A DNA stretch of 42,774 nucleotides, taken from contig JACCQN010000030.1 in the NCBI GenBank assembly GCA_015709215.1, positions 1 to 42,774 of the forward strand. Direction: 5' to 3'. Position numbers and translations under genes: made by a program. Under the pieces are notes generated by a model. It did no database searches and was not told the origin of the DNA. It was given only the letters and a program-made list of their open reading frames with translations. How positions within the stretch are numbered: position 1 is the stretch's first letter; each line of letters begins with the position of its first letter. Below are positions 16,091 through 24,653 of this stretch, piece by piece. This DNA is from Bacteroidales bacterium (GTDB lineage: Bacteria > Bacteroidota > Bacteroidia > Bacteroidales > F082).

Positions 16091-16735
16091 ATGAATCCGG
16101 TAATACGCATCATCCTTGTTGACGATCATGAAATATTTCGCGGCGGATTGCGGATGGTCATCAACAAGCTGGGATATGCCAAGGTGGTTGGTGAAGCCAA
16201 TGACGGGCAGGAATTTCTGAAGCTTATTGAGACCGTTGAAACCGATTTGGTGCTGATGGATATTGAGATGCCAAATATGAATGGCATAGAGGCCACCCGG
16301 CTTGCAATGGAAAAGCAGCCTTCGCTCAAAATTATTGCGCTCACCATGTTTAAGGAAGACGCCTACATCCAAAGCATGATGGATGCCGGAGTAAAGGGTT
16401 TTCTGATAAAAAACATCAGCAAAGAAGTGCTCGACAGGGCTTTGCAGGCGGTTTACAATGGTAAAACCTATTACAGTGAAGAGCTCTGGGATTATTTTAC
16501 CAAGGCTGTTACAAAAGAAGAGAAACCGGAAGCAGAAATAAACATCACCCCGCGCGAGCTTGAAGTGCTTGAGTGGCTTGCCGAGGGTTTAAGTAACAAA
16601 GAAATTGCTGATCGTATGTTCGTAAGCGAACGCACCATCGTGGGTCATAAATCTAACCTTATGGCCAAAACCAATTGCAAGAATACTGTCGCTTTACTGG
16701 CCTATGCCATTAAAAACAAGTTGATTGAGATTTGA
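16091..16735 (+). CDS. NarL/FixJ-family response regulator
   Basis: The 214-residue regulator has an N-terminal receiver domain with acidic pocket Asp11/Asp12, phosphoacceptor Asp57 in VLMDIEMP, the conserved Thr in ALTMF and Lys in FLIKN. After a short charged linker comes a LuxR-type helix-turn-helix (about 150-210; TPRELEVLEWLAEGLSNKEIA and SERTIVGHKSNLMAK). Together with the PAS kinase upstream it forms a complete two-component pair. Target genes are not evident, though the S41 protease and the DUF2237/carotenoid operon on either side are candidates. The length and all key residues are normal. Confidence 0.95.
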   Translation: MNPVIRIILVDDHEIFRGGLRMVINKLGYAKVVGEANDGQEFLKLIETVETDLVLMDIEMPNMNGIEATRLAMEKQPSLKIIALTMFKEDAYIQSMMDAGVKGFLIKNISKEVLDRALQAVYNGKTYYSEELWDYFTKAVTKEEKPEAEINITPRELEVLEWLAEGLSNKEIADRMFVSERTIVGHKSNLMAKTNCKNTVALLAYAIKNKLIEI

Positions 16736-16910
16736 ACTTGCCTCAAGAATTCAGGACAGGTAAAGAATGTATTTAGCTTTTGCTGCTAGCTTTTGGCAAA
16801 TTGTTAGCCAATGAGCAATATCTGACAGCCAACATCGGTCTAATTTCATACTTTTCAAAACCAAATGCCTTTCAGATTGTTAGGGAAGTCAATAAATTAT
16901 AAAGAAAGGT

Positions 16911-17276
16911 ATGCAAAAGAATGTTTTTGGTGAAAAACTGCTCACATGCAGTAATCAACCACTCACGGGTTTTTACCGCGACGGTTTTTGTAGGACAGGC
17001 ATTGAAGATCGGGGTTTGCACACGGTATGTGCAGTGATGACGGATGAATTTTTGGCTTTTTCGAAAGGCATGGGAAATGATTTGACAACGCCTGTTCCGG
17101 CTTATCAGTTTGCAGGGCTCAAAGCGGGTGATCATTGGTGCTTGTGTGCCAGCCGGTGGCTCGAAGCCCATCGCGAAGGCGTGGCGCCTCAACTTGTGTT
17201 GGAGGCCACACACGAAAATCTTTTGCGCTTTATCTCACTCAACGAATTGGTAAAATTTGCCTGGAAAAAAGAATAG
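16911..17276 (+). CDS. DUF2237 family protein
   Basis: The 121-residue protein is a member of DUF2237, small soluble proteins of unknown function. The family pattern is visible: NVFGEKLLTCS near the start, TGFYRDGFC in the middle, the HTVCAVMTDEFLAFSKGMGNDL block, and a GDHWCLCASRW stretch followed by GVAPQLVLEATH. Several cysteines are conserved. The gene is first in the carotenoid operon, with only two bases between its stop and the crtI ATG. That placement suggests co-expression with carotenoid synthesis, but the biochemical role is unknown. Confidence 0.85.
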   Translation: MQKNVFGEKLLTCSNQPLTGFYRDGFCRTGIEDRGLHTVCAVMTDEFLAFSKGMGNDLTTPVPAYQFAGLKAGDHWCLCASRWLEAHREGVAPQLVLEATHENLLRFISLNELVKFAWKKE

Positions 17277-17278
17277 TC

Positions 17279-18769
17279 ATGTCACAATCCAAACCAAATA
17301 AAACAAAACAGGCTGTGATCATTGGTGCCGGAATAGCCGGGATAGCTTCTGCCATCAGGCTCAGCGTAAAAGGTTATCAGGTTACGGTATTTGAGGCCAA
17401 TGAATATGCCGGCGGCAAACTCACGGTTTTGGAGCAGGACGGTTATCGTTTTGATGCCGGGCCTTCGCTTTTTACTATGCCGCATTATGTGGATGCCCTC
17501 TTTGCGCTTGCAGGAAGAAACCCGCGCAAATATTTTAATTATATCAAAAAAGACACTTCCTGCACTTATTTTTGGGACGATGGGACGCAGCTTACGGCCT
17601 GGGCTGATCAGACTGCTTTTGCTGATGAAGTTCAAAAAAAGCTGGGTGTGCCGGCAGAAAAAGTTACAAAGCGATTGCAAAAAGCCCGCAGGATGTATGA
17701 GCTGGCCGGCCGGATTTTTATGGAAAAACCGCTCAACCGCTTTGGCACCTGGTGGAGTAAAGATGTGGCAAAAACCCTTTTGCATCTGTCACAGCTTGAT
17801 CTCTTAAAAAGTATGCATAAGGCCAATGCCGATCAGCTTGAAAATCCCAAGCTCGTTCAGCTTTTTGATCGCTATGCTACCTACAACGGTTCCGATCCGT
17901 ATCGTGCTCCCGGCATTTTGAATATGATACCTCATCTGGAGCATGGGGTGGGCACTTTTTTGCCCAAAAAAGGCATGCATGAGATCACAACAAGTTTGGT
18001 AGCGCTGGCCGAAGAGTTGGGTGTTAGGTTTTGCTACAACAGCCGGGTAAATAAAATCCTTACTGATGGAGGAAAAACTTCCGGAGTTGTGGTTGGGCAG
18101 GAAACCTTTAAAGCTGATTTGGTCCTCTCCAATATGGATATCACCCCAACCTATCGCCAGCTGATGCCGGAGGTGAAAGCTCCGGAGACCAAACTCAATC
18201 AGGAAAAATCGAGTTCTGCGCTGATATTTTACTGGGGAATTAAAAAGGAGTTTGCCCAATTGGGTTTGCATAATATATTTTTCAGCAGCACCTATAAACA
18301 AGAGTTTGAGGATATCTTTAGGGGCAAGGTTCCAGCCACTGATCCTACGATTTATGTTAATATTACCTCAAAAGATATTTCGGAAGATGCCCCTGAAGGC
18401 TGCGAAAACTGGTTTGTGATGGTAAATGTACCCACGCATAATGGTCAGGATTGGGAGGTGTTAATTCCACAATATAAAGCCATTATCATTCAAAAATTGA
18501 ACAAGATTTTGCAAACGAATCTTGCAAACCTTATCGAAACAGAAGATACCCTAAGTCCGGTTGAAATCGAAAGAAAGACTTCATCGGCTGGTGGTTCGCT
18601 GTACGGCACCAGTTCGAACAGTCGGTATGCAGCCTTTTTACGACATCCCAATGATCACACAGGCATTGAGGGTCTTTATTTTGCCGGAGGCAGTGTACAT
18701 CCCGGCGGGGGCATTCCATTGTGCTTGTTGTCAGCCAAAATTGTTTCAGAAATAATTCCACAGCCATGA
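17279..18769 (+). CDS. crtI: Phytoene desaturase (CrtI family)
   Basis: The 496-residue FAD-dependent desaturase starts at 17279, just after the DUF2237 stop. The N-terminal dinucleotide-binding loop VIIGAGIAGIASAIRL is at residues 13-28 and is followed by the FEANEYAGGKL and GYRFDAGPSLFTMP stretches typical of CrtI. The C-terminal FAD-contacting segment LYFAGGSVHPGGGIP is also diagnostic. CrtI desaturates phytoene to lycopene or related polyenes at the membrane surface. Its stop overlaps the next ATG (ATGA). A CrtD-like or 3,4-desaturase function cannot be excluded by sequence alone. No phytoene synthase gene lies in the window. Confidence 0.92.
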   Translation: MSQSKPNKTKQAVIIGAGIAGIASAIRLSVKGYQVTVFEANEYAGGKLTVLEQDGYRFDAGPSLFTMPHYVDALFALAGRNPRKYFNYIKKDTSCTYFWDDGTQLTAWADQTAFADEVQKKLGVPAEKVTKRLQKARRMYELAGRIFMEKPLNRFGTWWSKDVAKTLLHLSQLDLLKSMHKANADQLENPKLVQLFDRYATYNGSDPYRAPGILNMIPHLEHGVGTFLPKKGMHEITTSLVALAEELGVRFCYNSRVNKILTDGGKTSGVVVGQETFKADLVLSNMDITPTYRQLMPEVKAPETKLNQEKSSSALIFYWGIKKEFAQLGLHNIFFSSTYKQEFEDIFRGKVPATDPTIYVNITSKDISEDAPEGCENWFVMVNVPTHNGQDWEVLIPQYKAIIIQKLNKILQTNLANLIETEDTLSPVEIERKTSSAGGSLYGTSSNSRYAAFLRHPNDHTGIEGLYFAGGSVHPGGGIPLCLLSAKIVSEIIPQP

Positions 18770-19419
18770 AAAGATTGCTCACAGACCGATTTAATTTAAG
18801 CCTGAGCCTGCTGGTAATTGTTTACACAGTTGGCTTTGTCGCTGTTTTTCTGGGTCATGCCGAATCGCTGATGCTCCTCACACCTTACAACCTTTTGTTT
18901 GCCTCCGGCCTCTTAATATACAATGCCGAGGGTTTCGACAGGCGTTATGGCAGCTGGTTTTTAGTCGTGATGCTTGCAGGTTTTTTGGTTGAAGTTGTTG
19001 GGATAGAAACAGGCTTGATTTTTGGAACCTATGCCTATGGAGAAGGTTTGGGCATAAAGTGGCTTGATGTTCCGCTGATGATAGGGGTTAACTGGGGTGT
19101 TCTGGTTTTTGGAACAGCGGCTTTGGTACAGCACTTTAAACTTGCCCGATGGCTAAAAGCAGCGCTGGCAGCAACGCTAATGGTGTCGTATGATGTATTG
19201 TTGGAGCCAGTTGCAGTACGCTTTGATTTTTGGAGCTGGGCAGGAGGGACGATTCCGATACAAAACTATCTGGCCTGGTGGATCATCGCTTTTGGCATGT
19301 TGCTGGGGGCATTTTATTTGGTTAAAAACTCGCGTAATCGCCTGGCAATATATATTATAGGCATACAGACTTTGTTTTTTATTTTACTGATTTTCGATCA
19401 GAATTTAACCATCCGTTAG
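18766..19419 (+). CDS. CruF-like carotenoid biosynthesis membrane protein
   Basis: This 217-residue polytopic membrane protein of about seven helices belongs to the CruF/DUF422 family, whose studied members add water to the 1',2' double bond of a psi end group. Family stretches are visible: EVVGIETGLIFGTYAYG in the middle, IGVNWGVLVFG, SYDVLLEPVAVRFDFWSW, and QNYLAWW near the end. The acidic residues in these loops are the usual candidate catalytic groups. The start at 18766 is chosen from the four-base overlap with crtI. It is followed after two bases by the lycopene cyclase gene, implying that one end is cyclised and the other hydrated. Confidence 0.85.
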   Translation: MKRLLTDRFNLSLSLLVIVYTVGFVAVFLGHAESLMLLTPYNLLFASGLLIYNAEGFDRRYGSWFLVVMLAGFLVEVVGIETGLIFGTYAYGEGLGIKWLDVPLMIGVNWGVLVFGTAALVQHFKLARWLKAALAATLMVSYDVLLEPVAVRFDFWSWAGGTIPIQNYLAWWIIAFGMLLGAFYLVKNSRNRLAIYIIGIQTLFFILLIFDQNLTIR

Positions 19420-19421
19420 CC

Positions 19422-20117
19422 ATGAATAACCTCTATCTTACTATTGATTTACTCACTATTTCAGCGCCTTTACTGCTGAGTTTTGATAGACGGGTGGCTT
19501 TTTACAAGCAATGGAAATACTTATTTCCGGCCATGCTGCTGATGGGTGTTGTTTTTATTGCTAAGGATGTGATTTTTGCTGCTTCCGGTATTTGGGGTTT
19601 CAATGATCGCTATCTGATTGGTTTCAGGATGTTGGGGCTACCGATAGAGGAATGGCTCTTTTTTGTGGTGGTGCCTTATGCTATTGTCTTTATTTATGCC
19701 TGTTTGTGGGTTTATGTAAAAAAAGACATTCTTAAACATGTACATCGTCCGTTTTTTGTGACCTTGAGTGTGGTTTTGCTGGTTGTTGGTGTTTTGTACT
19801 ATGACCGGCTTTACACCTCGGTGATTTTTATCCTGACGGCTTTGTTGTTGCTTTATAATGTTTACAAAAAACAGCCCTGGCTTAGTTATTTCCTGTTGGC
19901 TTACCTTGTTTCGCTGATTCCGTTTTTAATTGTAAACGGCGCTCTTACAGGCTATTTTACCGAAGAGCCCATCGTTTGGTACGACAATAGTCAGAATTTG
20001 GGTATCCGCATTTTAACCATTCCGATAGAAGATAGCATCTATAGCCTGATGATGATGCTGATGACGATTCAGGGCATGGAATGGATCAGAAAGAGCGAAA
20101 AGAAAAAGATAGAATAA
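19422..20117 (+). CDS. Fused CrtYc-CrtYd-type lycopene cyclase
   Basis: This 231-residue membrane protein has six or seven helices arranged as two similar halves. Each half carries the cyclase motif: LPIEEWLFF at residues 73-81 and IPIEDSIYSL at 200-209. This is the pattern of heterodimeric CrtYc/CrtYd cyclases fused in one chain (CrtYcd), as known in Bacteroidota and archaea. It converts lycopene-type psi ends to beta rings at the membrane. As the last gene of the operon it is followed by a strong inverted repeat. The acidic residues of both motifs are intact, so it should be active; whether it cyclises one or both ends is not visible. Confidence 0.87.
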   Translation: MNNLYLTIDLLTISAPLLLSFDRRVAFYKQWKYLFPAMLLMGVVFIAKDVIFAASGIWGFNDRYLIGFRMLGLPIEEWLFFVVVPYAIVFIYACLWVYVKKDILKHVHRPFFVTLSVVLLVVGVLYYDRLYTSVIFILTALLLLYNVYKKQPWLSYFLLAYLVSLIPFLIVNGALTGYFTEEPIVWYDNSQNLGIRILTIPIEDSIYSLMMMLMTIQGMEWIRKSEKKKIE

Positions 20118-20124
20118 TAAAAAA

Positions 20125-20165
20125 GTTAAGGTTGAGAAAAACACTGGTTCAACCTCAACCTTAAC
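20125..20165. terminator. Shared terminator between carotenoid operon and Tricorn gene
   Basis: A perfect 12-base inverted repeat (GTTAAGGTTGAG) encloses a 17-base loop between two convergent genes. The T-run follows the hairpin on the minus strand, so it is best suited to the Tricorn-like gene but may stop both transcripts. Confidence 0.8.
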
Positions 20166-20222
20166 CATAAATACACTACAAGCCTGCTGAAGCTTTACGT
20201 TTAAAGCAATCGCAACATTGTA

Positions 20223-23200
20223 TTATTTAATCTCCACTTCAATCCATTTACTGCGATCGGGAGGAGTAGGGGATTTTACTTTTTTAACAGGGTTTTCTTC
20301 CAATTCTTTGAGTAAAACCTCAACAGCCTTTTCGATGGAGGGATCTTCGCCCACAGCCAGTTTTTCGGGACGATCAATCACTTCGATATCAGGATAAACG
20401 CCAACACCTTCGATGATCCAGTTTTCGTTTTCGTCGAAGATGCCGAAGCGAGGCACCGAGATATAACCGCCATCCACCAGGCGGGCATTACCCGAGATAC
20501 CGACCAATCCGCCCCAGGTGCGCGTTCCGATAAGTTTGCCCAGTCCCAGTTTTTTAAAGAAATACGGGAATGCATCGCCACCGGATGAGGAGTAACCGTT
20601 GATAAGCATCACTTTAGGGCCATCATGTGAGATGCCGGGTGCTTTATCGGGCTGCATGCCGTTGCGATGCCAGTAGGTGAGGGTTTTGCGGTCGAGCAGG
20701 TCGGCCATACGATCAGGAATGAAGCCGCCGCCATTATAGCGGTCGTCGATGATCAGCGCTTCCTTGTTGTGGTAGGTGTACATGCCGCGATGCAGTTCGC
20801 GGTTACCTTCGAAAGCCGTATTGGGCACATGGATATAGCCAATTTTGCCATTCGAAAGTTCATCAACCATGGCACGGCGCTCGTTTACCCAGTTGAGGTA
20901 TTTCAGTTCAATTTCGCTGTCGATGGTTTTTAGCTGTGATTTTCTGGCTGCTTTTCCATCGGCATTGTTGCTCACTTCCAGTTCGATGAGGCGATTAGCT
21001 TTGTTTTCGAGTAATTCGTAGGGATTCATTTGGGTGGTAAGCTCTTTGCCGTCGATACGCAGGATATAATCACCTTCTTTCACGTCCACGCCAGCCTCGG
21101 TGAGTGGTGAGCGGCGGGCCGGATTCCAGTTTTCACCTTCATAAATTTTCATAATACGGTATCTTCCGGCAGTGAAGTCGGCTTCCAGTTCTGCTCCCAG
21201 AAGACCGGTGTTGATGCGTTTTGGACGTTTGAAATCGCCCCAGTCAACATAGGCATGGCCTGCATTGGCTTCCGAAACCAGCTCGCTGAGGACATAATCC
21301 ACATCAAAGCGGCTTCCGGCATAAGGAATCATTTCGCCATACTGTTTGCCAAGTCCTTCCCAATCGACACCATGCAGGTTATCCACATAAAAATAATCCC
21401 TGAAAATTCGCCATCCATCTTGGTAGATTTGTTGCCATTCCTGTTGAGGAGCTATTTTCATTTCGAGATGGTCGAGACTTAGCTTTCCAGTTCCGGGTTT
21501 TTGTGCGGGAGCAATTTTGGCAATGCCATAATCGGAGCCTGAGCGATACAACATCTGCTTGCCGTCGGCAGTGGGTGTGGCGCTTGAGGCCTTGTCCATG
21601 ATTTCTTCCGTTTTTTGCTCTTCCAGGTTGTAGCGCATAATTTTTCCCTCGCTGCCATATAGCAATCCACCTTCCACAGCGCCCAAAATACGGTAGTTTC
21701 CGGATGAAACGGGGAGGGCTTCAATACGTTCGTTGATACCTTCGAAGGCAATGCTCACTTTAGCTTCTTCAGCTGAAGGTTTTTCTTCTTTTTTCTTGTC
21801 TTTTTTGCTTTCTTCCTCTTCTTTTTTCACTGTTTTCACGGGTTCTTCATCCGATTTGGGAGGCATTAGACGGGTGCCGTCATTTTGCAGTGCAACAGCG
21901 TAGATACGTGCTGCTTCATTATAAAGGTAATTGAATTCGAAGCTGGAAAACTCCAGGTTGAAGTCACGGTTGGAAACGAAAAAGATAAACTTACCATCTT
22001 TGCTGAAAACCGGCGACCAGTCGTTGAACTGATCATCCGTTAGTTGAGTGTTTTTGGCAGATGTGATATTATAAACCCAAACAGCAGAAAGGTCGTTATC
22101 GGCTTCTTTGGTATAGGCGATCCATTGCGAATCGGGCGAAAAAGCGTAGGAGCGTATCTCGTTACGGGTGGCTTTGTCAATGGCTTTTTGAGTGCCTGAT
22201 GCCACATCAACCAGCCAAAGCTTCATCGTACGATCAGAGTAAACGAGGTATTTGCTATTGGGTGACCATTCGGCTTCGTATTTCCATGCCGATGAGCCAT
22301 TGGTCAGCTGACGCGGAGTAGCATCGGCTTTGTTTTCGAGCAGGTAGATTTCGTATTCACCTGTGGCATCAGAAAAATAGGCGATGTATTTGCCATCGGG
22401 CGACCAGCTGGGATAAATTTCGCGCACGCCTTGGGTTTGAGTGAGGTTGATGGTGTTGCCATTTTCGGCCGGAACAGAAAAGATGTCGCCTCTGGCATCG
22501 AAAAGCACCCGCTTGCCACTGGGCGAAATGTTATAGCTATGGATATCATCTTTTACATTTTTGTAGTAAGCTTTGAGTTCGGGATTGTCAAAGTTGAGAC
22601 TGACATCAATCTTAGTGTTGGAATTGGCAGCTAAATCGAAAACATAAAGGTAACCGCCATTTTCATAAACCAATTTGCCATTTTTGCCGGAGGGCCACAT
22701 CACATCAAAATCGGTAAATTGTGTGAGTTGCTCGGTGTTTTTGTTTACAGTATTATACCGATAAAGGTTCAGGCGCAGATTGCGGTTGCTGGCAAAGATG
22801 ATGTCGTTTCCCTGCCAGATAGGCCATTGGTCGGCACCTTTGAAATCGGTAATTTGTTCGGAGCTGTTGTTGTTCAGATCGTAAATCCAAAGATCGGTAG
22901 CACGACCACCCTGGTAGCGTTTCCAGGTTCGGAATTCTCGATCTACCGGTGTGAAGCAGAGCATATTATCATTGGGTGAGAGTGCAGCGAAGCCACCATT
23001 TATGATGGGCAGCGGTTCTTCTAAACCGCCTTTGATATCAACCAGATAATAGCGGCCGTTGCGTTCACCAAAAGGAGTACGATTGGCGCGGATAAGAATT
23101 TTTTTACTGTCGGAAGTCCAGCCTAGTACCACATGGTCGAAGCCTCCGCGTGGCGGCATCACGCCAACGGAATTGTACCAGGTGAGTTGTTTGGCCTCGC

Positions 23201-23498
23201 CACCTTTGGCAGGCATCACCCAGATTTGTCTGCTGCCCGAATATTCAGCCGAAAAGGCAATCCATTGGCCGTCGGGCGAAATTTTTGGAAACAATTCGAT
23301 CCCTTCGTGTGAGGTAAGCTGGCGGGCTTCGCCTCCGGCAGCATTTACCGTCCACAGATCGCCGGCATATACAAAAGCGATCAGGTTGTTGTTAATGTCG
23401 GGATAACGCAATAATCGCGCATCATCCATGGCTGTAATGCTTCCCGAAAACAGGAAAAACAGCAGAAAGGCTGTTAACTTATGGGTAAAAGATGACAT
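20223..23498 (-). CDS. Tricorn-like S41 protease
   Basis: The 1091-residue exported protein has a signal peptide (to about residue 23), then two WD40/TolB-like propeller regions (about 25-600) with many SPDGQWIAF- and SPNSKYLVYS-type blades. A Lys/Glu-rich linker lies near 546-582. A helical bundle, a PDZ domain (about 763-830; EGDYILRIDGKEL) and the C-terminal S41 domain follow. The nucleophile loop GYSSSGGDAFPYFF is at about residue 968 and the TRTWGGLVG stretch follows, as in Tricorn peptidases and their bacterial homologues. Archaeal Tricorn is cytosolic; this bacterial form is exported and probably degrades peptides in the periplasm. It stands alone and ends at a strong terminator. Confidence 0.92.
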   Translation of the reverse strand: MSSFTHKLTAFLLFFLFSGSITAMDDARLLRYPDINNNLIAFVYAGDLWTVNAAGGEARQLTSHEGIELFPKISPDGQWIAFSAEYSGSRQIWVMPAKGGEAKQLTWYNSVGVMPPRGGFDHVVLGWTSDSKKILIRANRTPFGERNGRYYLVDIKGGLEEPLPIINGGFAALSPNDNMLCFTPVDREFRTWKRYQGGRATDLWIYDLNNNSSEQITDFKGADQWPIWQGNDIIFASNRNLRLNLYRYNTVNKNTEQLTQFTDFDVMWPSGKNGKLVYENGGYLYVFDLAANSNTKIDVSLNFDNPELKAYYKNVKDDIHSYNISPSGKRVLFDARGDIFSVPAENGNTINLTQTQGVREIYPSWSPDGKYIAYFSDATGEYEIYLLENKADATPRQLTNGSSAWKYEAEWSPNSKYLVYSDRTMKLWLVDVASGTQKAIDKATRNEIRSYAFSPDSQWIAYTKEADNDLSAVWVYNITSAKNTQLTDDQFNDWSPVFSKDGKFIFFVSNRDFNLEFSSFEFNYLYNEAARIYAVALQNDGTRLMPPKSDEEPVKTVKKEEEESKKDKKKEEKPSAEEAKVSIAFEGINERIEALPVSSGNYRILGAVEGGLLYGSEGKIMRYNLEEQKTEEIMDKASSATPTADGKQMLYRSGSDYGIAKIAPAQKPGTGKLSLDHLEMKIAPQQEWQQIYQDGWRIFRDYFYVDNLHGVDWEGLGKQYGEMIPYAGSRFDVDYVLSELVSEANAGHAYVDWGDFKRPKRINTGLLGAELEADFTAGRYRIMKIYEGENWNPARRSPLTEAGVDVKEGDYILRIDGKELTTQMNPYELLENKANRLIELEVSNNADGKAARKSQLKTIDSEIELKYLNWVNERRAMVDELSNGKIGYIHVPNTAFEGNRELHRGMYTYHNKEALIIDDRYNGGGFIPDRMADLLDRKTLTYWHRNGMQPDKAPGISHDGPKVMLINGYSSSGGDAFPYFFKKLGLGKLIGTRTWGGLVGISGNARLVDGGYISVPRFGIFDENENWIIEGVGVYPDIEVIDRPEKLAVGEDPSIEKAVEVLLKELEENPVKKVKSPTPPDRSKWIEVEIK

Positions 23499-23693
23499 AA
23501 ATCTGATGGTTTAAGGCTTGCTGATAGCAGCTATCAACAGGCAGTGTTTGAAGGCGAAAGATACATAAAGTTTCAAAAATTACGTTTAAAAATCAGTATT
23601 CGGTTGTTTTGCTTGTAACTTTTACATGAATCGACCTATAAAAAATGAAATGCTGGTGTTTTTTAAACATTTATACTTCCAAAAATCCTGCTT

Positions 23694-23883
23694 ATGTCAG
23701 GGAAAAGGCTGATCGGTTATTCATTTTGTTTTTCGGCAATTCTCTTGTTGCTTACCACATGCTCTTTGTCACAAAAAAATTAAGGAGATGAAACTTGTTG
23801 AAAATGTTGATCTGGATCGGTATGTTGACATCTGATACGAGATCGCCCGTTTTACATAGAGTTTTTAGAAAGGATTGGCAGGA
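23694..23883 (+). pseudogene. blc: Truncated, decayed lipocalin (Blc-like) lipoprotein gene
   Basis: A 29-codon frame encodes a lipoprotein signal (MSGKRLIGYSF..., lipobox LLTTC) and stops after SLSQKN. One base out of frame, beyond an A7 run at 23773-23779, it continues KEMKLVENVDLDRYVDI-stop-YEIARF-T-stop-SF-stop-KGLAG. This matches the lipocalin N-terminus, whose hallmark reads VDL.RY.G.WYEIARFP..F.KGL; the missing Trp is a TGA. Three nonsense codons and a frameshift have accumulated, and the similarity ends at 23869-23883 where the GDCCVxC gene begins on the other strand. Blc proteins are outer-membrane lipid carriers. The remnant marks the edge of the metal island. Confidence 0.8.
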
Positions 23884-23967
23884 ATCCTCCGGCATGGTTT
23901 CTTCTTTTTTAAAACCGCATGTAGGGCAGGTTATTACCGTTTTAGTGATGATGATGTTCATGTTCAT
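23875..23967 (-). pseudogene. Truncated GDCCVxC-domain protein, copy 1
   Basis: The first 29-31 codons encode the start of a GDCCVxC protein: TVITCPTCGFKKEETMPEDSCQ, including the first Cys-x-x-Cys of its zinc-ribbon-like half. The similarity ends at the DSCQ codons. The reading frame stays open to 23752, but that part reads backwards through the lipocalin remnant and has no second CxxC and no GDCCVxC motif. The gene overlaps the end of the CDF gene and so was once the next gene of that operon. The same CDF-GDCCVxC order occurs at 26180-27280. Confidence 0.75.
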
Positions 23968-24601
23968 GATGGTTTTGGTTTATGTCCAGCAAAACCTTTC
24001 CCGAATCCTTCAATAGCCCGACCGACCACTTAATAATTACGAGGGAGCTGAGTAAAGCTGCAATGGTATCCATAAATGGAATGTCCCAAATCATTGCTGC
24101 GGTCAGGCCCAGAATGGCGGAAACGCTGGTAAGTGCGTCAGCTATTACATGCAAATAGGCCGCCCGGATATTGTGGTCGGAATGTTCGTGTTTGTGGTGC
24201 AAAATAAAGGCGCTGGCAATATTTACCAGTAAACCAATAATGGCGACAAGTATTGCTTCTTTATAAACAATGTCCACCGGATTGTAAAAGCGTTGGATAG
24301 CCTCAACCATGATGACGACCGCAAAAATAAGCAGCATCAAACCACTGCTGTACCCCGAAAGGGAAAGTATTTTGTCTGAATTGCCTGTAAACTTTTCGCT
24401 TTTTGAAACCTTTCGTACTATTATGTAAGCCACCCAACTTAACCCAATGGCAAGCACATGTGACCCCATGTGAATGCCATCGGCTAATAAAGCCATTGAT
24501 TTGGTTGTCAGTCCAAAAATAATTTCTACAACCATGGTAACGGCAGTTAAAAGAACCACCCACATGGTTTTATTTTCGTAATTATGGTTATTTTCTGTCA
24601 T
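23942..24601 (-). CDS. CDF cation efflux transporter lacking the C-terminal domain
   Basis: The 219-residue transporter starts at MTENNHN (24601). Six membrane helices are visible. TM2 carries the metal site as LLADGIHMGSH and TM5 carries HVIADALTS, matching the HxxxD/DxxxD patterns of cation diffusion facilitators and most similar to the DmeF (Co/Ni) branch. The family's cytoplasmic C-terminal domain of about 80 residues should follow GKVLLD; instead the protein ends in a His/Glu-rich tail (HHEHEHHHH) and stops. It therefore belongs to the short CDFs without the regulatory domain. It overlaps the damaged GDCCVxC gene and follows the AraC regulator by 52 bases. Confidence 0.85.
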   Translation of the reverse strand: MTENNHNYENKTMWVVLLTAVTMVVEIIFGLTTKSMALLADGIHMGSHVLAIGLSWVAYIIVRKVSKSEKFTGNSDKILSLSGYSSGLMLLIFAVVIMVEAIQRFYNPVDIVYKEAILVAIIGLLVNIASAFILHHKHEHSDHNIRAAYLHVIADALTSVSAILGLTAAMIWDIPFMDTIAALLSSLVIIKWSVGLLKDSGKVLLDINQNHHEHEHHHH

Positions 24602-24653
24602 ATCCGCCAATTTAATACTCAGACACAAAACTACTTATATACTGAATTTGTAA

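Noticed and set aside
20125-20165. Inverted repeat as an attenuator or transposon end
   Set aside because: It sits between convergent genes with a T-run after the hairpin, so a terminator explains it.
23752-23870. C-terminal 40 codons of the GDCCVxC copy 1 frame
   Set aside because: They read antisense through the lipocalin remnant and lack the GDCCVxC motif, so they are not a real protein end.
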